Source: Tenebrio molitor (Eukaryota; Arthropoda; Insecta; Coleoptera; Tenebrionidae). Taken from it: a DNA stretch of 64,000 nt. Position 1 is the stretch's first letter; each line of letters starts with the position of its first letter. The notes beneath the pieces were generated by a model. It ran no database searches and was not told the origin of the DNA. It saw nothing but the letters and a program-made list of their open reading frames with translations. Positions 36,170-48,998 of the stretch are shown here, piece after piece. The translations under genes and the position numbers were made by a program. The stretch spans positions 18,972,001 to 19,036,000 of the forward strand of contig NC_091048.1 in NCBI RefSeq assembly GCF_963966145.1. The letters run 5' to 3'.

Positions 36170-38039
36170 TAAAACATAAAATTGTCATCATTTGTAGCAA
36201 TCTAAAAGATAAAATCTTCTCTAACAAATTGCAAATTTGCAATAAGTTATTCGCAGCATATTCTACGTATTTTTCTAAATGTAAGTACAATGAAAAATGA
36301 ACGTCTTCCTTAACAACTAGTGCATAATGTCATATGTTTTTAAAACCTGTTGTGGTTGTCTCAGAATTATAAAATATGAACTGGTATAATACTCCTGAAA
36401 ATTTAAGTAAACTTACTTACTACAATTAACAAGTAAAGAAAAAAGTCTGGGATACAATAAACAACTTTACAGAATTTGAGCGCCACGTGAAGACGTTCCA
36501 ATAATAATTCAGGGAATTTAATATTTATTTGGGAAGGTTGTGTAAACTTTGATATTAAATTATCGCTAAACATATAAATTGTAAATAATAGCAATGCTGT
36601 GTATTTTATTACAATTTCGGAGAGATTTCGGGAAGCGCAGAAGTAATCTAATTTACGTTTTATCAATTACATATTTAAAATTTTAATTGCGCTGAGGTCA
36701 AATAATAATTAGGAAAAATAGTAGCTGTTGTAGATCATCGGAAATCCTGGTTAATAAAGACACACTCAAAGTAATAAGAAAATTGATGAGAACCAGTAAA
36801 AAACGCAACATTGATGGTGCATTGAGTGGTGTCTCAAAACTTTATGTCCTATTATTACTGTAATTTGTGGACTCTGGCACACTATATTGTTATTCTCTCT
36901 GCAAGAACTAGAAAATAAAAACCTGCAAGCCTCGTTTAAGATGTAGTCCGTGAAATGATTTTAAAAGCATTTAACTACTCATGCCTGGTAATTTAAAGAG
37001 CTGAACATATAATGAGTACCATTATCTCTGAGTACACTCATTAGGGTAATAATCTGTGTTTTGTCAGAGGACTAAAGCATCTGGCGATGATCAATAAGTT
37101 TGGTCCCATTTTTGACAATTCGATAAAATGTCACGAACAATTTCCCAGACCAGGAAACAAATTTGGAGAAGTGTCGATAAACAAATCCGTTATAATTCGA
37201 TTTTCGAGTTTGAATGATGTTCGTTTCGGTTTTTTTTAAAAGCATCGACCGACCCAATTAATTGATGGTCTTTTTTGGGTAATCGCAAATCAGTTCGAAT
37301 CCAAAAAGCGTGCAGAATCACTGAGGTCCACCGCAGTGCGGTGTTGGGCTACATTATTCAAGATCAGAGCTATATCGACCGGTCACGGTGCAGTTTTCTG
37401 CACACGCTGCTGTGACGTAGTACATTTTGCAAAAATTCCAGAATTCACTTATTCTGCCGACAGATTATAAGAGTTCTCGGTAATGTCCCATGGTGATTGT
37501 TCTCGGAAGAATTCTCGTTGTCACGTAAAAATCGCGATTAGTTCCGGTGTAACGGAAGCGGCAGCCGACAGTGGCGGCAGCGGCGGTAAATTATGCCGTA
37601 TACTGAATGAAGTGCCGACGAAAATATCGATTGGGGAGATTTATGAGTATATTATTAATATTTCAAACATTAAGATATAATTACCGAACATGTAGCGTAG
37701 TGCACAACTGTATAGTACCTAAACCATAAAAAATTCATGGTCCTCGTATTTGCATGCCTATTGGCATTTCAATTGAAACGTAAATGTTTCAGTCAAAAGC
37801 TTTATTCAGACACAGTTTTCAATCACTCCATAATAAATTCCAACTGTTTGAATATTTTCATTAAAAAATATGTTTCATCAATACGAAACTGAATAAATTT
37901 ATTCACTAATGTTCTTTTTTTTACCAATATGTAGGTCCTATGTAAAAATACATGATTGGGAATTCTTTAATTTTTTTGTGGCAGAATAGTTATTTATGAT
38001 ATAAGTGTTGAAAGTAAGGTTTTTATTTTGAGAGAAGGG
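36170..38039. other. intron stretch with one GC-richer block
   Basis: AT-rich to about 37280. From about 37290 to 37620 G+C rises, including GGCGGCAGCGGCGG and a 65-codon plus frame at 37483 without family motifs. No element ends were found. Confidence 0.35.
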
Positions 38040-39120
38040 AAGACTTCGGAACGAGTGTAGAGAAGTTTATAAAACGTGTTACATACTATACTTTTCCTAC
38101 GACCAAATAAACAAATGAAACAAGCAACTTTTTTATTAAACGTTAATTTAAACATACAAACTAAATTTATCGAAATATTATAAGCTCGTTCCTATTGATA
38201 CCGTACTGCTGCCGCTTGGGTTACTTTGAGGTACCCCTCACTAATGAAATTTTCCTCTTCATTATCATTTTCTATCAGGTCCATATTTGAAAAATAGAAC
38301 GAATTATTTCAATGCAATGGCGTTTTCTTTTACGCCTGATGCGAAACTGATAAACGTCAAAATACCAACTTGATCTAGGGCTAAATATGTCCAACAAATT
38401 CAAGCCGTGTTTAAAGAAACTTCGAGCGTGTTTAATATCCCGAAAACGCCCGAATGGGCACCAAGTTGTGACTAATGAACAATCATTTTTAAAGTGACGT
38501 TTTATACACTATTTGTCAGTGCAAAATGTGACACTTTAGAGAAGGAAGTAGAAAATAGTATATTATGCAACGAGATTTATAAACGGCACTTTAGACACGC
38601 GTTTTAAGTTAGGCACGAGCGAAGCGTAGCGGAGCGAGTGTTTAATAAACAAGTGTCTAGAGAAGTTTATAAACGAGTTGAATACTATACTTTTTCTACG
38701 ACCAAATTAACAAATGGAACACACAAACGAAACAAGCAACTTTTTTATTAAATGTTAATTTAAACATACAAACTAAATGAACATACCAAATAGGAATATA
38801 TATATTTCTCAGGATACAAACTGTTGGTGGCTTCAGGTCCATATTTGAAAAATACAACGAATTATTCCACTGCAATGACGTTTTCTTTCACGCCGGATGC
38901 GAAACTGATAAACGTCAAAATAACAACTTGATCTAGAGCTAAATATGTCTAAAAAATTCAAGCCGTGTTTAAAGAAACTTCGAGCGTGTTTAATATCCCG
39001 AAAACGCCCGAATGGACACCAAGTTGTGACTAATGAACAATCGTTTTTAAAGTGACGTTTTGTACACTATTTGTCAGTGCAAAATGTGACACTTTAGAGA
39101 AGGAAGTAGAAAAATATTTT
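38040..39120 (+). repeat. direct duplication, about 600-bp unit
   Basis: Units at about 38055-38555 and 38658-39113 share long near-identical blocks: CGACCAAAT.AACAAATG, TTGATCTAG.GCTAAATATG and GAAACTTCGAGCGTGTTTAA. The second copy lacks roughly 70 bp and replaces part of the middle with ATATATATTTC. Between the units lies CGAGCGAAGCGTAGCGGAGC. Confidence 0.85.
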
Positions 39121-40640
39121 TAACACTAGGTTATAAAATTCAATTTTTAATCTGGATAGCTTGAACTAAAAGAGTCATTTTTAATGTCAGTTGTACAAAA
39201 AATAACTATTTTATTATAAATGAGTTCGAAAATAATATTTATAAAGAATACAAGTTTGTGACATACTACGTCCTGTAGAAAAGAATGTCTGTCGCTTCTT
39301 TTTATACCATCTTGTCAACAACTCTATCCAACTTGACTTATTAGCGCATGGATAACACTTCCAGAGAACATAAAAGTAAATCGTTAGAGTTTGTTCAAGT
39401 AAATAGAAAACTAGTTGATGGCGATTCAACAAAAACATCTCTTTTAAAGGCGGCAAGATGTGTAAAAAAAATGTAGCAAGCAATAAAAATGAATAAAATG
39501 AAAAAACGTGGAATATCCACACTAATTAACAAATATGTTAAATCAATATTTTTTGGGTTCAAATAAAAAATAGGAACATATAGTATTTCTACTGACAATC
39601 TGATGGCATCGATAAAAATCGCTAAAGCAGTTTACATCACAGATTACAACCCCACTATCTCCTGGGAAGACCTTACATTTTAGGATTAGGTGAGTAACTC
39701 TTGGCCACGAGATATATATGTAATATTTTTTTCAAAACTACAAGGAATATGTAGGAGTATAGAAAATAGTTATTTAAGATACAAGTGTAAAAAGTTATCC
39801 TTTATTGCACGAACGGGTTTAAAATACGACCGAGGTACGAGGGAGTATTTTAAAGGATGTGAGTGCAACAAAGCAACCATTTTTGACAGGTATGTCTTAC
39901 AACATTTTATCTACGATCGTGAGATCATCGTACCGGTTTCAACATAAATTTGTATAAAATAATAATTATTGATTCAATATTTTATGAATAACCATAAGTC
40001 GTTTGAGAACCACGTCGTATAGCAACCTACTTCTAAACAATGTTTCCAACAAATTGTATTGTTGTATTCTGACAGTTCTGTGCCATAAAAGCGTGTACTA
40101 AAACTTTTATGGCACGATTCCGTCGATTCACTAAACGTCAACTTTGACAACGATTTTTAGTGCAAAAAGTGCCTACTTTTTACACGATCGTAGATAAATG
40201 TGGTTAATTATATTTCAAGAAAACTAAATACAAGTTCAAATTACCATGAGGTGATATCATTATTATAGAATTGTAGATTTTTAAAAACTAAAAAATAACA
40301 AGAAAAAATAAATGGTGTAACAAATAAGAAAAAATTAGAGATATACAGAATTTTTCATTCATGAATTATTTTAAACTTTTGTGGTTTGGACATCCCTCAC
40401 AAGTCTCAATTATAAAAATTTAAAAATGGTTATAATCGACAATATTTCTTTTTATTTAAAAAACTGACTCATCAATTCATCATGTATCAATATCTATCCT
40501 TTCGTCAATGGAGCACATTTTAATTAACAAAAATTATTTCAGAATTATACAAAAAGGAACTGTCAAGTGATCATCAATAATGGCAGGAGTGTCCAGATTT
40601 CATAGTAAATAAAGGTATCAAGTTATCACTGCATAACATA
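39121..40640. other. intron stretch with an inverted-repeat hairpin element
   Basis: TTATCTACGATCGTG (about 39907) and its complement CACGATCGTAGATAA (about 40183) mark a possible 300-bp inverted element. CGAACGGG...CGAGGTACGAGGG near 39810-39855 recalls other hairpin cores in this window. The rest is AT-rich. Confidence 0.4.
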
Positions 40641-40967
40641 CAGGGTTATTCTAAATGATTGTAGTCGAAGTAGGCGTGAAAACTGAATGTAACATTTATG
40701 GTTGCCGCTTCACATAAAAAAATCATCAAAATGATGTGTTAAATTGGGTGCAAAACAACTCAATATTTTTAAAATTGATTGTAGAACAACTCAATATTTC
40801 TGGATTCAATCGTTAATTTAACAAAAATAAATAAAATCCTCATTTCCGCACTTTTCACCTAAAAAATGACAGTGACAGCGACACAACTGACAGTTCACAT
40901 GAAAGCGGCAAAAACGTAATAACATGCGCATGGCCTACTTCGACTACAATCATTTAGAATAACCCTG
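40641..40967. mobile_element. TA-flanked MITE, CAGGGTTATT ends
   Basis: Inverted ends CAGGGTTATTCTAAATGATT, followed by GTAGTCGAAGTAGGC, with TA at 40639-40640 and 40968-40969. Non-coding. Confidence 0.85.
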
Positions 40968-40969
40968 TA

Positions 40970-43338
40970 TTATTGGGTGCATTTAACTTTAGTTAGGGTT
41001 GGAAAGTTGTGTGAATCAGTCTGTATACTCGTAAGATCTTACATATTTATTAGTTTTAAAATACTTATCAACATCAATCCCACTGATTAAAACTGATTAA
41101 ATTTCACTTTAGAAAAAAAAAAATTGAACAGAATGGGGGAAAATAATGTAACACTGCTATAACGTGCCTATTATGCATAGCAATTTTTTACATTATATCT
41201 ACGTGCAAGCAGGTACAAATTGTTAAAAAATTCCAACACTCTTTTACTTTATTTATTTTGGTCGTTTAAATTTATTTTCTTTCTTGCAACATGCTCTTTC
41301 GAATTATTTGTGGTCACCTGTTAGATGTGGTGTTTCTGAGTTCAGCAAGTTGCAAATCGTTTGTGGACCTTGCATAATGAAATTATATTTATTCTTGGTA
41401 TTCGCATAGTATCGCGGTTTTCTTATTTACGGATTTAAACGTTCGGTCGAGATGACATAAATTATATGTTCTGTCAGAAAAACACTTAATTAGTGTAACA
41501 TCAGTAATTCGATAACGAATTCATGAACGTACTCGAACAACCTTAATAATAATCATAACATAATGAAAACGAAGCAACTCCTCGGCTTCCGTCTTTCGTA
41601 CGGCAGATGCATGCTTCTCAAGATGCAACAATTCCCCCGTCTAGACGGGTTCGCGACCAGAGAGATTATTGGATGATGACGGCGACGACCCCCAACCATT
41701 CTCGGACGTGCGGTGGATATCTGAAAACGCACTTAAATCTCGAATAACAGAGTAATCATGAATTTTATTCAAATCGAGACGGCCAAAAAAAGACGGGGTC
41801 GAGGCTTGTGTCAGTTAATTAATCGCCAGGTACGTGGTGTACGTCGACGAGACGGACCGTCCAACGGCACAGAAAGAGAGCGTTTTATATAGTAGAACAG
41901 GAACAATTATGTTTAACCGCCATGAAATAAGCGTTGGCATAATTCAAACGATCTGTGTAACATTACTTTTTCACCGAATGCCAACTGGTAGAGAACAACA
42001 GCCATGTTGCCAAGCAGGTAGAATTAAAAGAATGAAATTCCTGCGAGCAGCAGTAAAGTATGCACATAAATAAGCGATACCTCTCAATCGGGCACACAGT
42101 GAGTAACCACTAACCAGTTATTTATATTTATTGATTTGTAGTAAAAAATATGTCGACGAGTAATTGCTAATGCACCTCTTCGAACTGGAATCTGGATTGA
42201 AGAGTGAACTTTATATGTGTCACATAGTTTCTAGATGACGGTACATACGTGAAGAAGGTGAGTATGCATGGGAACCGGATAAACAGAACAAAGAATCACA
42301 AAATACGTAGAAAAAAACTTTCAACAGGTCCGGTCTGTGAATGCGAGGAACTGCCGAAAATGGCCAATGTTATGCGACAAATATTTTAATTGTCGTGGAA
42401 AAGGAAACGAACACAAAATTAACATATAAGTAGCCATTTTGACGCGAATCCTGTTCAAAGATTTGCGGCAGACATTTTATGTCTTTAATTTGAGTTCTTT
42501 ATTATTCTTACTGGACCTTATAAATTTTCATCACTTGGATCCTTGAAAGATATTTCTGTTTCGGTTATTTACCGATCCACCTGCAGTGGATTTCAGGTAC
42601 GTTATAGGTAGGTATCGTGCGTTTAGAAAAAAGTGTGGTCCAGTAGTCTGATACTTCCTTTTGTGTCCATTTCGTGAAACACAAAGTGTAAGACAAAAGA
42701 ATGGAAGTGGAAGATCATCAATACGAATTTCAGAAATCTCTGAAAGAGTTATGGAAATGATATAAAATGTCGTTTATCACAACAAATGAAGGTACGACCA
42801 AAATGAAGTTATGTATCTGAAGGATTTGTCAACCAAAAAGATGACCAATGTTTGGAAAAGAGAAAAACATATACATATACAGTGAGCGGCAAAACTGCAC
42901 AACTTTCAAAATAACCCTGTACAATGTAATGTGTACCATTTATCGCAAAAATATTATTCTTTTTTTATTGTAGACGTTTTGTCCTTTAAAGGATGGTACA
43001 CTATTTTTTCTTATTATAACTATTATTGTTTTTATACAACAAACGAAAAACCATAATTTTGTGCGCATTCTCCAAATTTAGGGGTGGAAGCAAAAAAAAA
43101 ATTAATTTTATTATTGACTGGTTATGAAAAAAGAAGACAATATTTTTTTAAATTTCTTTTGTTTATTTATTGTTAAATATTTTTATAAACTATTTTACAT
43201 TAAATGTTTAAATCTTATAAATATTCTTTAATCATAATAATAATAGTATGTATTTGTTTTTTGAGATAAAGGTTTAAGAAAATATTTATAAATTATGTAT
43301 AAATGTATATTAATTATGTACATTATTTAAAAGATATA
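40970..43338. other. intron stretch with one GC-richer block
   Basis: From about 41580 to 41880 the sequence is G+C- and CpG-richer, with no coding motif. A lone ACAGTGAGCGGCAAAACTGC near 42882 and AATAACCCTGTAC resemble element ends without partners. Otherwise it is AT-rich. Confidence 0.35.
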
Positions 43339-43507
43339 GGGGCCAGTTTACAGAAGCGAAATTAAGTTAATCATAATCAAATGCGAGATTAACTGAACAC
43401 GTGACCAGAATGAACCAATTGAATTTTCGGATTCATTGGTTAATGGCGCATTAAAATTTAATTCCAATTAAATACCTATTTAATTCTATCTCTATAAACT
43501 GGCCCAT
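43339..43507. mobile_element. PIF/Harbinger-type MITE, copy 2
   Basis: GGGGCCAGTTTAC and CTGGCCC ends with ATA-type flanks. It is the reverse complement of 24888-25049, with several substitutions. Confidence 0.75.
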
Positions 43508-44001
43508 AAGCTTATAATGACACGCTTTACAATAATGATACCTAAAAATGATTAAAACATAAAACACAAAACTTCATCGTTAAATGAAAGTGTTCTTAAC
43601 CCAAAGTGAGTTTATTTTTTGCCATCTGTTAAAGGTATCAGGCGCCAAGAAGCTACACGCTTCTTCATTTTTATGTTACCTTAATAGAAACCCTCGGTTT
43701 CGTAGTTTCGTTATTGAAATGATTTTAGTATGTATTTGGAAAACATACCTATAAAGTGATAGGCGTTTTAAGAAAATAACATATTCTCTCATTTAACTTC
43801 AATAAGAACCTCCTGTTTTATTTTTCGAAGTTTTCTACACAATTAAAAGCAAACTATAGTGACAATTTATTTTTCGTAATGTGTCGACTTTCTATTTCCT
43901 TTTTGGGAATGATTACATTTTTCGTAAACAGTTTAAGTCACAGGTAACTAACAGTCTCTTAGTGTTAATGTAATTTTTGCGAATAATTAGAAGCAAATTA
44001 A
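43508..44001. other. intron stretch, nothing assignable
   Basis: AT-rich, no motif or repeat partner seen. Confidence 0.35.
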
Positions 44002-44009
44002 GGTCAGAG

Positions 44010-45351
44010 CAAGGCCATCTGAATCAAAAAGCTACGCTTATAAGGCCGTTTCAATTTTCGATTTTTCCATATAAACTTTGTTTCTGTGACATTTCGGGCG
44101 GCAGAACCTTTTTGCGCTCCATCTACCGATTTCGAACGCAATTGATTGAGACTTTTTCCACTTTTTGTTTGAGGTTAAGTGCTTAAAACGTCAATTAAAA
44201 CATGAATGCAATAAAATATCTAAGATCCGAGCTTTTTTTGGACACATTCTGGGCTAGCAAAATACTAATAAATTAGAATTGCAAAAAACCATGAAATCAT
44301 AACACAAGGTAGGTTAGAACAATTTATAACTTTAACATTTTTCTGCAAAGGAGTTTGTTCTGGATTGCACATTTCTTCTTTAATAAATCTGTTTTTTCTT
44401 GACAAATATGTATTATCTAAAACTGGTTTCAGCGTTGCAGTTATTATCAGCTCGCAGATCTGATTTTTATGTACCAGACAAGATGAAAGTATTGGATTTT
44501 CTAGCAAATGAGGGCCCATTATCTCAACCATTTGGTGGAATATACTGTGCAGAAATACTATTTACTTGAATTGATTTGGATGTCATTGGAACAGTTGGAA
44601 TGATGAAAGACTCTACAGGATTTTGGGGTACAGGAATTTCAACCGGAGTTTCAGTGGGAAAAGCCTAAAAAACAAAAACACTAATAAGATGATAGTAATT
44701 AATACCTGGAGGTTCCTGATTAGGACTTTGAAAAGTAATAAGTAATTAATCGAAAAATGAGAAGAGGAAGCTCATTTTGTTTTCTCATATGTCGTGGTTG
44801 ACTTCGCTTCTATGTATATTTCATGTCGCAATAAACACCACAAGTCTTTTTTAATTATAGATACTTACAAAAATAGAAGGACAAGGAACAGCATCTTTAC
44901 ATAAGCGTCGTCTTTTGGGGGTTGTAATGTAATTATAGAGACTTGTTGAAAATGCTGCTCACAAATTTCTGAGTAATCCGTAATTTTTGTAGTCTTTTAT
45001 ATTACAAATACAAATTAAAAGGTTGTGCTTATCATTGTCTCCATAAATTTGTTTACCGCAAAATGTTTCAAAAGCTTCGAACCATTTTTGTCTTTGTTTC
45101 ATATTGCTGCGAATTTCAAATAAGCGAACATCTTTTGCCCCCCAAATGAAACACGCTTTTACCATTTCATGTAAAATAGAAGGGTAATATTTTAAATTGC
45201 CGCCAATATTATAGCTTTGATTCGTTGATAGGCCACCGAGGGCGCGCAATAAGGTTCTGTCTTCTTTTGTTTTATGGCCACTCTGCAGAAACAATTATTA
45301 TGTACATTGAAACGGCCTTATAAGCGTAGCTTTTTGATTCAGATGGCCTTG
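44010..45351 (-). mobile_element. P-element-like transposon with THAP domain, deleted
   Basis: GGTCAGAG lies at 44002-44009 and again at 45352-45359, an exact 8-bp target duplication. The ends are CAAGGCCATCTGAATC with an inverted match of about 45 bp and CA...TG termini. The 8-bp duplication, inverted ends and an internal THAP zinc finger on the minus strand together point to the P-element superfamily. The catalytic part of the transposase was not found, so it is a 1.34-kb deletion derivative. Confidence 0.8.
44524..45165 (-). pseudogene. THAP-domain protein of the P-like element
   Basis: From the ATG at 45165 the minus strand reads MVKACFIWGAKDVRLFEIRS, then KQRQKWFEAFETFCGK. After a frame change near 45010 it reads ITDYSEICEQHFQQVSII, then KRRRLCKDAVPCPSIF. 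These are the N-terminal cysteine, the tryptophan, the C-x2-H-F pair and the DAVPSIF end of a THAP DNA-binding domain. The second zinc-binding cysteine position appears replaced by alanine. An intron with GTAAGT donor (from 44868) and TTTTTTAG acceptor (44665) joins in frame to AFPTETPVEIPVPQNPVESF, ending at TGA 44524. No nuclease domain follows. The frame change and missing Cys mark it as decayed. Confidence 0.7.
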
Positions 45352-45359
45352 GGTCAGAG

Positions 45360-46004
45360 TTCACTTTTCGCCATCTATCGACAATAAACCAAAGGAACCA
45401 CTGTCAACTCCAAGAAGCTAGGGACCTCTGCGCTTTACGTGTGACTAATAGTAGATATAAGTAACTTACTACATATTTTGTTTTCCACACAATTATATTG
45501 ATTAATTGTAATCAGATTCAATGGTAAAATTATTAACACCAGGTGTGACCCAAAATGTACCACAAAATTAATGAAGCATAATTAATTAAGGATGCTTTTT
45601 AATGTAGGATTCAATGACGTAGATGGATTAAAAAAACGACGACATGCCATGATTTATAAAAACTTAGTGGATATGGTAATACATACTAGCGATGTTTGTA
45701 AAGAGAGTGGTTTCAGAATAAAAAAGTCGCGGTTGTGAGTTGTAAACTGACCAGCTCAATCACTGGGCCTAAATTCACTTAAGCACGTGTGCCATACAGT
45801 CAAGAGACAAATTGAACTGATTATTATTATTTTAAATAGATGCAGTACACTTCGAAAGGTGTTAGTACAGAAAAAATTAAGAAAGTTATTGGTTACGTCC
45901 CTTTTAGACTAGAGGAATCAAGAGACAGAAAGGAAAATGTTCAGTTTTTAAAATTTTGCCACTGTATTGGAATTACATAATCAAAAATTATAATTATTTA
46001 TTAG
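45360..46004. other. intron stretch, nothing assignable
   Basis: AT-rich, no element ends or coding motif seen. Confidence 0.35.
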
Positions 46005-46007
46005 TTA

Positions 46008-47044
46008 GGGCCGGTTGTACCAAATTACACTGAACTTCGGTTCAATTGAACTACAGTTTATTACTGAACCGGGTTTATTTAATAGACGCGTTGTACATCT
46101 CTTGTTCACAGTAAGATCACTTGAGCGACCGTTTTCGTCAAAATTAGTTATGTTGGTAGAATCAGACCCAGGTTACTCGCGTAAAACAGTTTAAATTTGT
46201 CATTGCCGACAACTGTGACATTTGTCTGTGAATGTGTTTTATGTCGATTTTTCACAATGAGTACTAATAAAAGGTCCACCAATTTTTCTACCATTGAACA
46301 AAAACATTTACTGGGCTTGGTATTTAAATTTAAAGATAAAATAGAAAATAAAAAAACAGATACAGATGCAAATCAATTGAAAAAGGATGCATGGAAAGCA
46401 ATTGAACAGGAATTTAATATTGTTGGGTTTGAAAATTATCGAAGTGCATTGATTCTTAAAAGAAAATATGAAAATCTAAAAAAAAGAACAAAGTCAAAAT
46501 TTGCAGACGAGAAAAAGTACACTTTGGGCACAGGAGGAGGACCGGCCAAAAAAACAAATAGTACTATTACAGATACTGAAGAAATAATCAAAGAAATAAT
46601 TGGAGACCAATTAACAGGACGCACTTCCAAATATAACAGCGATACTGAGTACCTACAGTGTCTATCTAAACTTTGAGGTCTTCTTTTACAATATTTATTT
46701 TGGCTTCCAGAAGAAGATTTGGTTATTGAAAATTCTATTGCTAATCTATCGTCCGAGATTGATGCAACACTTCCATTATTATTTCAACAAGCTCTAGAAA
46801 ATCTTCATCTTCATCATATTGTGGTATCCACTCCATGTTATTATTTTAACGTATAAATTGTGAACTATCAAATAAATGTCAAAATGATACTGATCCATCC
46901 TTGATCGATAGATATCAGTCGATCACTGAAAACCAAGTTCAATGCTTAGACAACCCTCAGTCACCGTTCGTACAACAAAATGATCTAACTTTAATCTAGA
47001 CTGGGAGATAAACTGAAGTTAAACCTATTTGGTACAACCGGCCC
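46008..47044 (+). mobile_element. PIF/Harbinger element carrying only the Myb-like gene
   Basis: The ends GGGCCGGTTGTACCAAAT are matched by the complement at the right end, with TTA at 46005-46007 and 47045-47047. PIF/Harbinger elements make 3-bp TWA duplications and normally carry a DDE transposase plus a Myb/SANT-like protein. Only the latter is here. The clean ends and open gene suggest it is among the younger insertions. Confidence 0.85.
46257..46676 (+). CDS. Myb/SANT-like DNA-binding protein of a Harbinger element
   Basis: The ATG at 46257 opens MSTNKRSTNFSTIEQKHLLG, and the protein of 139 codons ends at TGA 46674-46676. It has the layout of the Myb/SANT-like DNA-binding domain of Harbinger accessory proteins: an acidic first helix (EQKHLLGLVFKFKDKIENKK), AWKAIEQEFN in helix two, then LKRKYENLKKRTK and a GTGGGP turn. 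In characterised Harbinger systems such a protein helps the transposase enter the nucleus and bind the ends. An ATG at 46197 would add 20 residues but lacks family similarity, so I prefer 46257. The frame is intact but shorter than usual, because family members have a longer C-terminal tail. The sequence after the stop (LPEEDLVIENS) may be its continuation. Confidence 0.75.
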   Translation: MSTNKRSTNFSTIEQKHLLGLVFKFKDKIENKKTDTDANQLKKDAWKAIEQEFNIVGFENYRSALILKRKYENLKKRTKSKFADEKKYTLGTGGGPAKKTNSTITDTEEIIKEIIGDQLTGRTSKYNSDTEYLQCLSKL

Positions 47045-47047
47045 TTA

Positions 47048-48998
47048 AAGATTTTCCGCAGTTATTTACTTTTCAATTTTTTTTTTGTCTTTCTTTGCAC
47101 TTATCTGGTATTTCGTTCTTTCTTCATTTCAACATGTAATTGCAACGTAATTGTAACACTTCGCGTCTTTGGTGTACGAGTAATTGATATGCTTTAATAT
47201 CCTTTATTGGAGATTTGATTTTGCCTTTGTACTCGACTCTTTATTACCCCTCTGGAACTTATTTTCACAGCAATTCAACATACTGCTTACTTTTTTTCAT
47301 TTCCACTCAGTTGAAAAACTAAAAAAGTACGAAAACAACAGCTTTGTCAAAAATATTCTGCTTCTTCTCTATAACAAGAAAATTATTGTTAGTGTAAGTT
47401 CAACATTAGCTCAAGCTGCTGTTTTATCATTCATCATAATACACCATAATACATTCTCCCATCGTACTGGTACATTATGTTTCCATCAAATGAATCCGAA
47501 TCGTTCCTACTGTTGTGGCAAAGTCTTCGACAGTTGTGCTCATTTACATACAACTTTCTTTATCAGGCGCGAATCAGTTTCCAGATGTTTCAGGAATTTG
47601 TGATATTTAATAAATTCCAAAAAAGTCAGAACATTCGAAAAACCTCGTTGCAAACGCTGTTTTACGAGTGCTTTGACCACAGGTACAAAGTAATAACGCT
47701 TGTGAAATGGAAAATTGAACGTCATCTGCGAAATTATTGGCAGATTGTAAATAAAACGTATAACCAATCCGGCAGACGGTGCGCTGATAGTGACCATTGC
47801 GCGATTTTTAAGGTTTACATAAAGTTTACGATATTGTTCCTTGTCGTAGGTACGCCAATAAATTCTCAAAACTCGTTCCAGTTTTATAGTCGTGACAAGT
47901 CGGTTCGCTTTTGTGCACTTTTATGCACCCTCGAAGGAATTTTAATTATATGTGAGATTAAAAAAGAACGCACTTGACACAACGAAGTCATACTGGAAAT
48001 ATTCGAAAGATTAAGATATAACCGAAAAAAAGATAAAACATTCTCCGTCTTATTCGATCGTTCAATTCACCGATTTTTAAATCGATCGTGTTAAAAAAAA
48101 TCGCGCCGTTCAAACGCCAAAATTAAACCACACCCAAATCCGGAATCTCTTTCACTCCTTTTAATTTTTTGACGACTTCTAGTAGCACACATGCAATGTA
48201 TTTCTCATGTTGATTAATGCCACCGCAATTAGTTATCTTGGTACTCTGACCCTGTCCCTTTTCTTATTTTCGTCTATCTTCTTCTTTTGTTTTGTTGGTG
48301 TCTGTGTCGTTCACCCTCTCGAATCTTTTTCATTAAAATCCGGACGGCAACCCACAACAGCGAATTAAACGCTTTCCGGGATTATCACCCGGCATTGTAA
48401 CAGCCGCTACGCTTACAATGTGTACTAAAGGGCGGGATTCCGCATGGGGTGCGTATACGTAAAACGGGTAGACTAACCCCGCCCCACCTGAACGAGCGAC
48501 CGGCTGGGCCAGACGCTGGCTAGGGTCGTCGACCCGGCGAGACGCGACGCCACAGACGCCCAAATCATCCATCCCATCCCAAACCGTGATGTGATTGACC
48601 TAGCAAATAGCGACGTTAACGTACCCCTTTGCAACATCTCATTGTCGACGTCGCTGGGAACGGCCGTCGCGAATTAGACTCGGGGGTGAAGACAGTAAAT
48701 GCCAAGCTGTGGTTTTTATAGACAGACGCTACGACAGACGACCACTTGGATCCCATCCGTCAACGTCTTTTCGTTTTATGAAGGGACGCCACTTTGGATC
48801 CGCTGCATCTGAACGGGATCATTTTGGAAAGAGCATCAAGAGTAAATTCTGCAGTAGTGCACTGTCGTCGATAAGTTACGAGTAAGTATAAGTTTTATAC
48901 AGTGTGGAACAAAATGATTGTCATCTAGATAGTTTTGGAATTTTTGCACATATAAATATTCATGCACCGCTCTACTTCTTTTGAAGTACCTAGCTATA
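47048..48998. other. intron stretch with unassigned open frames and a GC-richer block
   Basis: A 166-codon plus frame (47477-47977) overlaps a 139-codon plus frame and a 109-codon minus frame. None has recognisable motifs or intron signals, and overlapping frames on both strands suggest chance. From about 48330 to 48830 the sequence is strongly CpG-richer than average, with no coding family visible. Confidence 0.3.

Noticed and set aside
47184..47977. Overlapping open frames of 139 and 166 codons (plus) and 109 codons (minus)
   Set aside because: No family motif, no splice context and simultaneous openness on both strands; kept only as an unassigned stretch.
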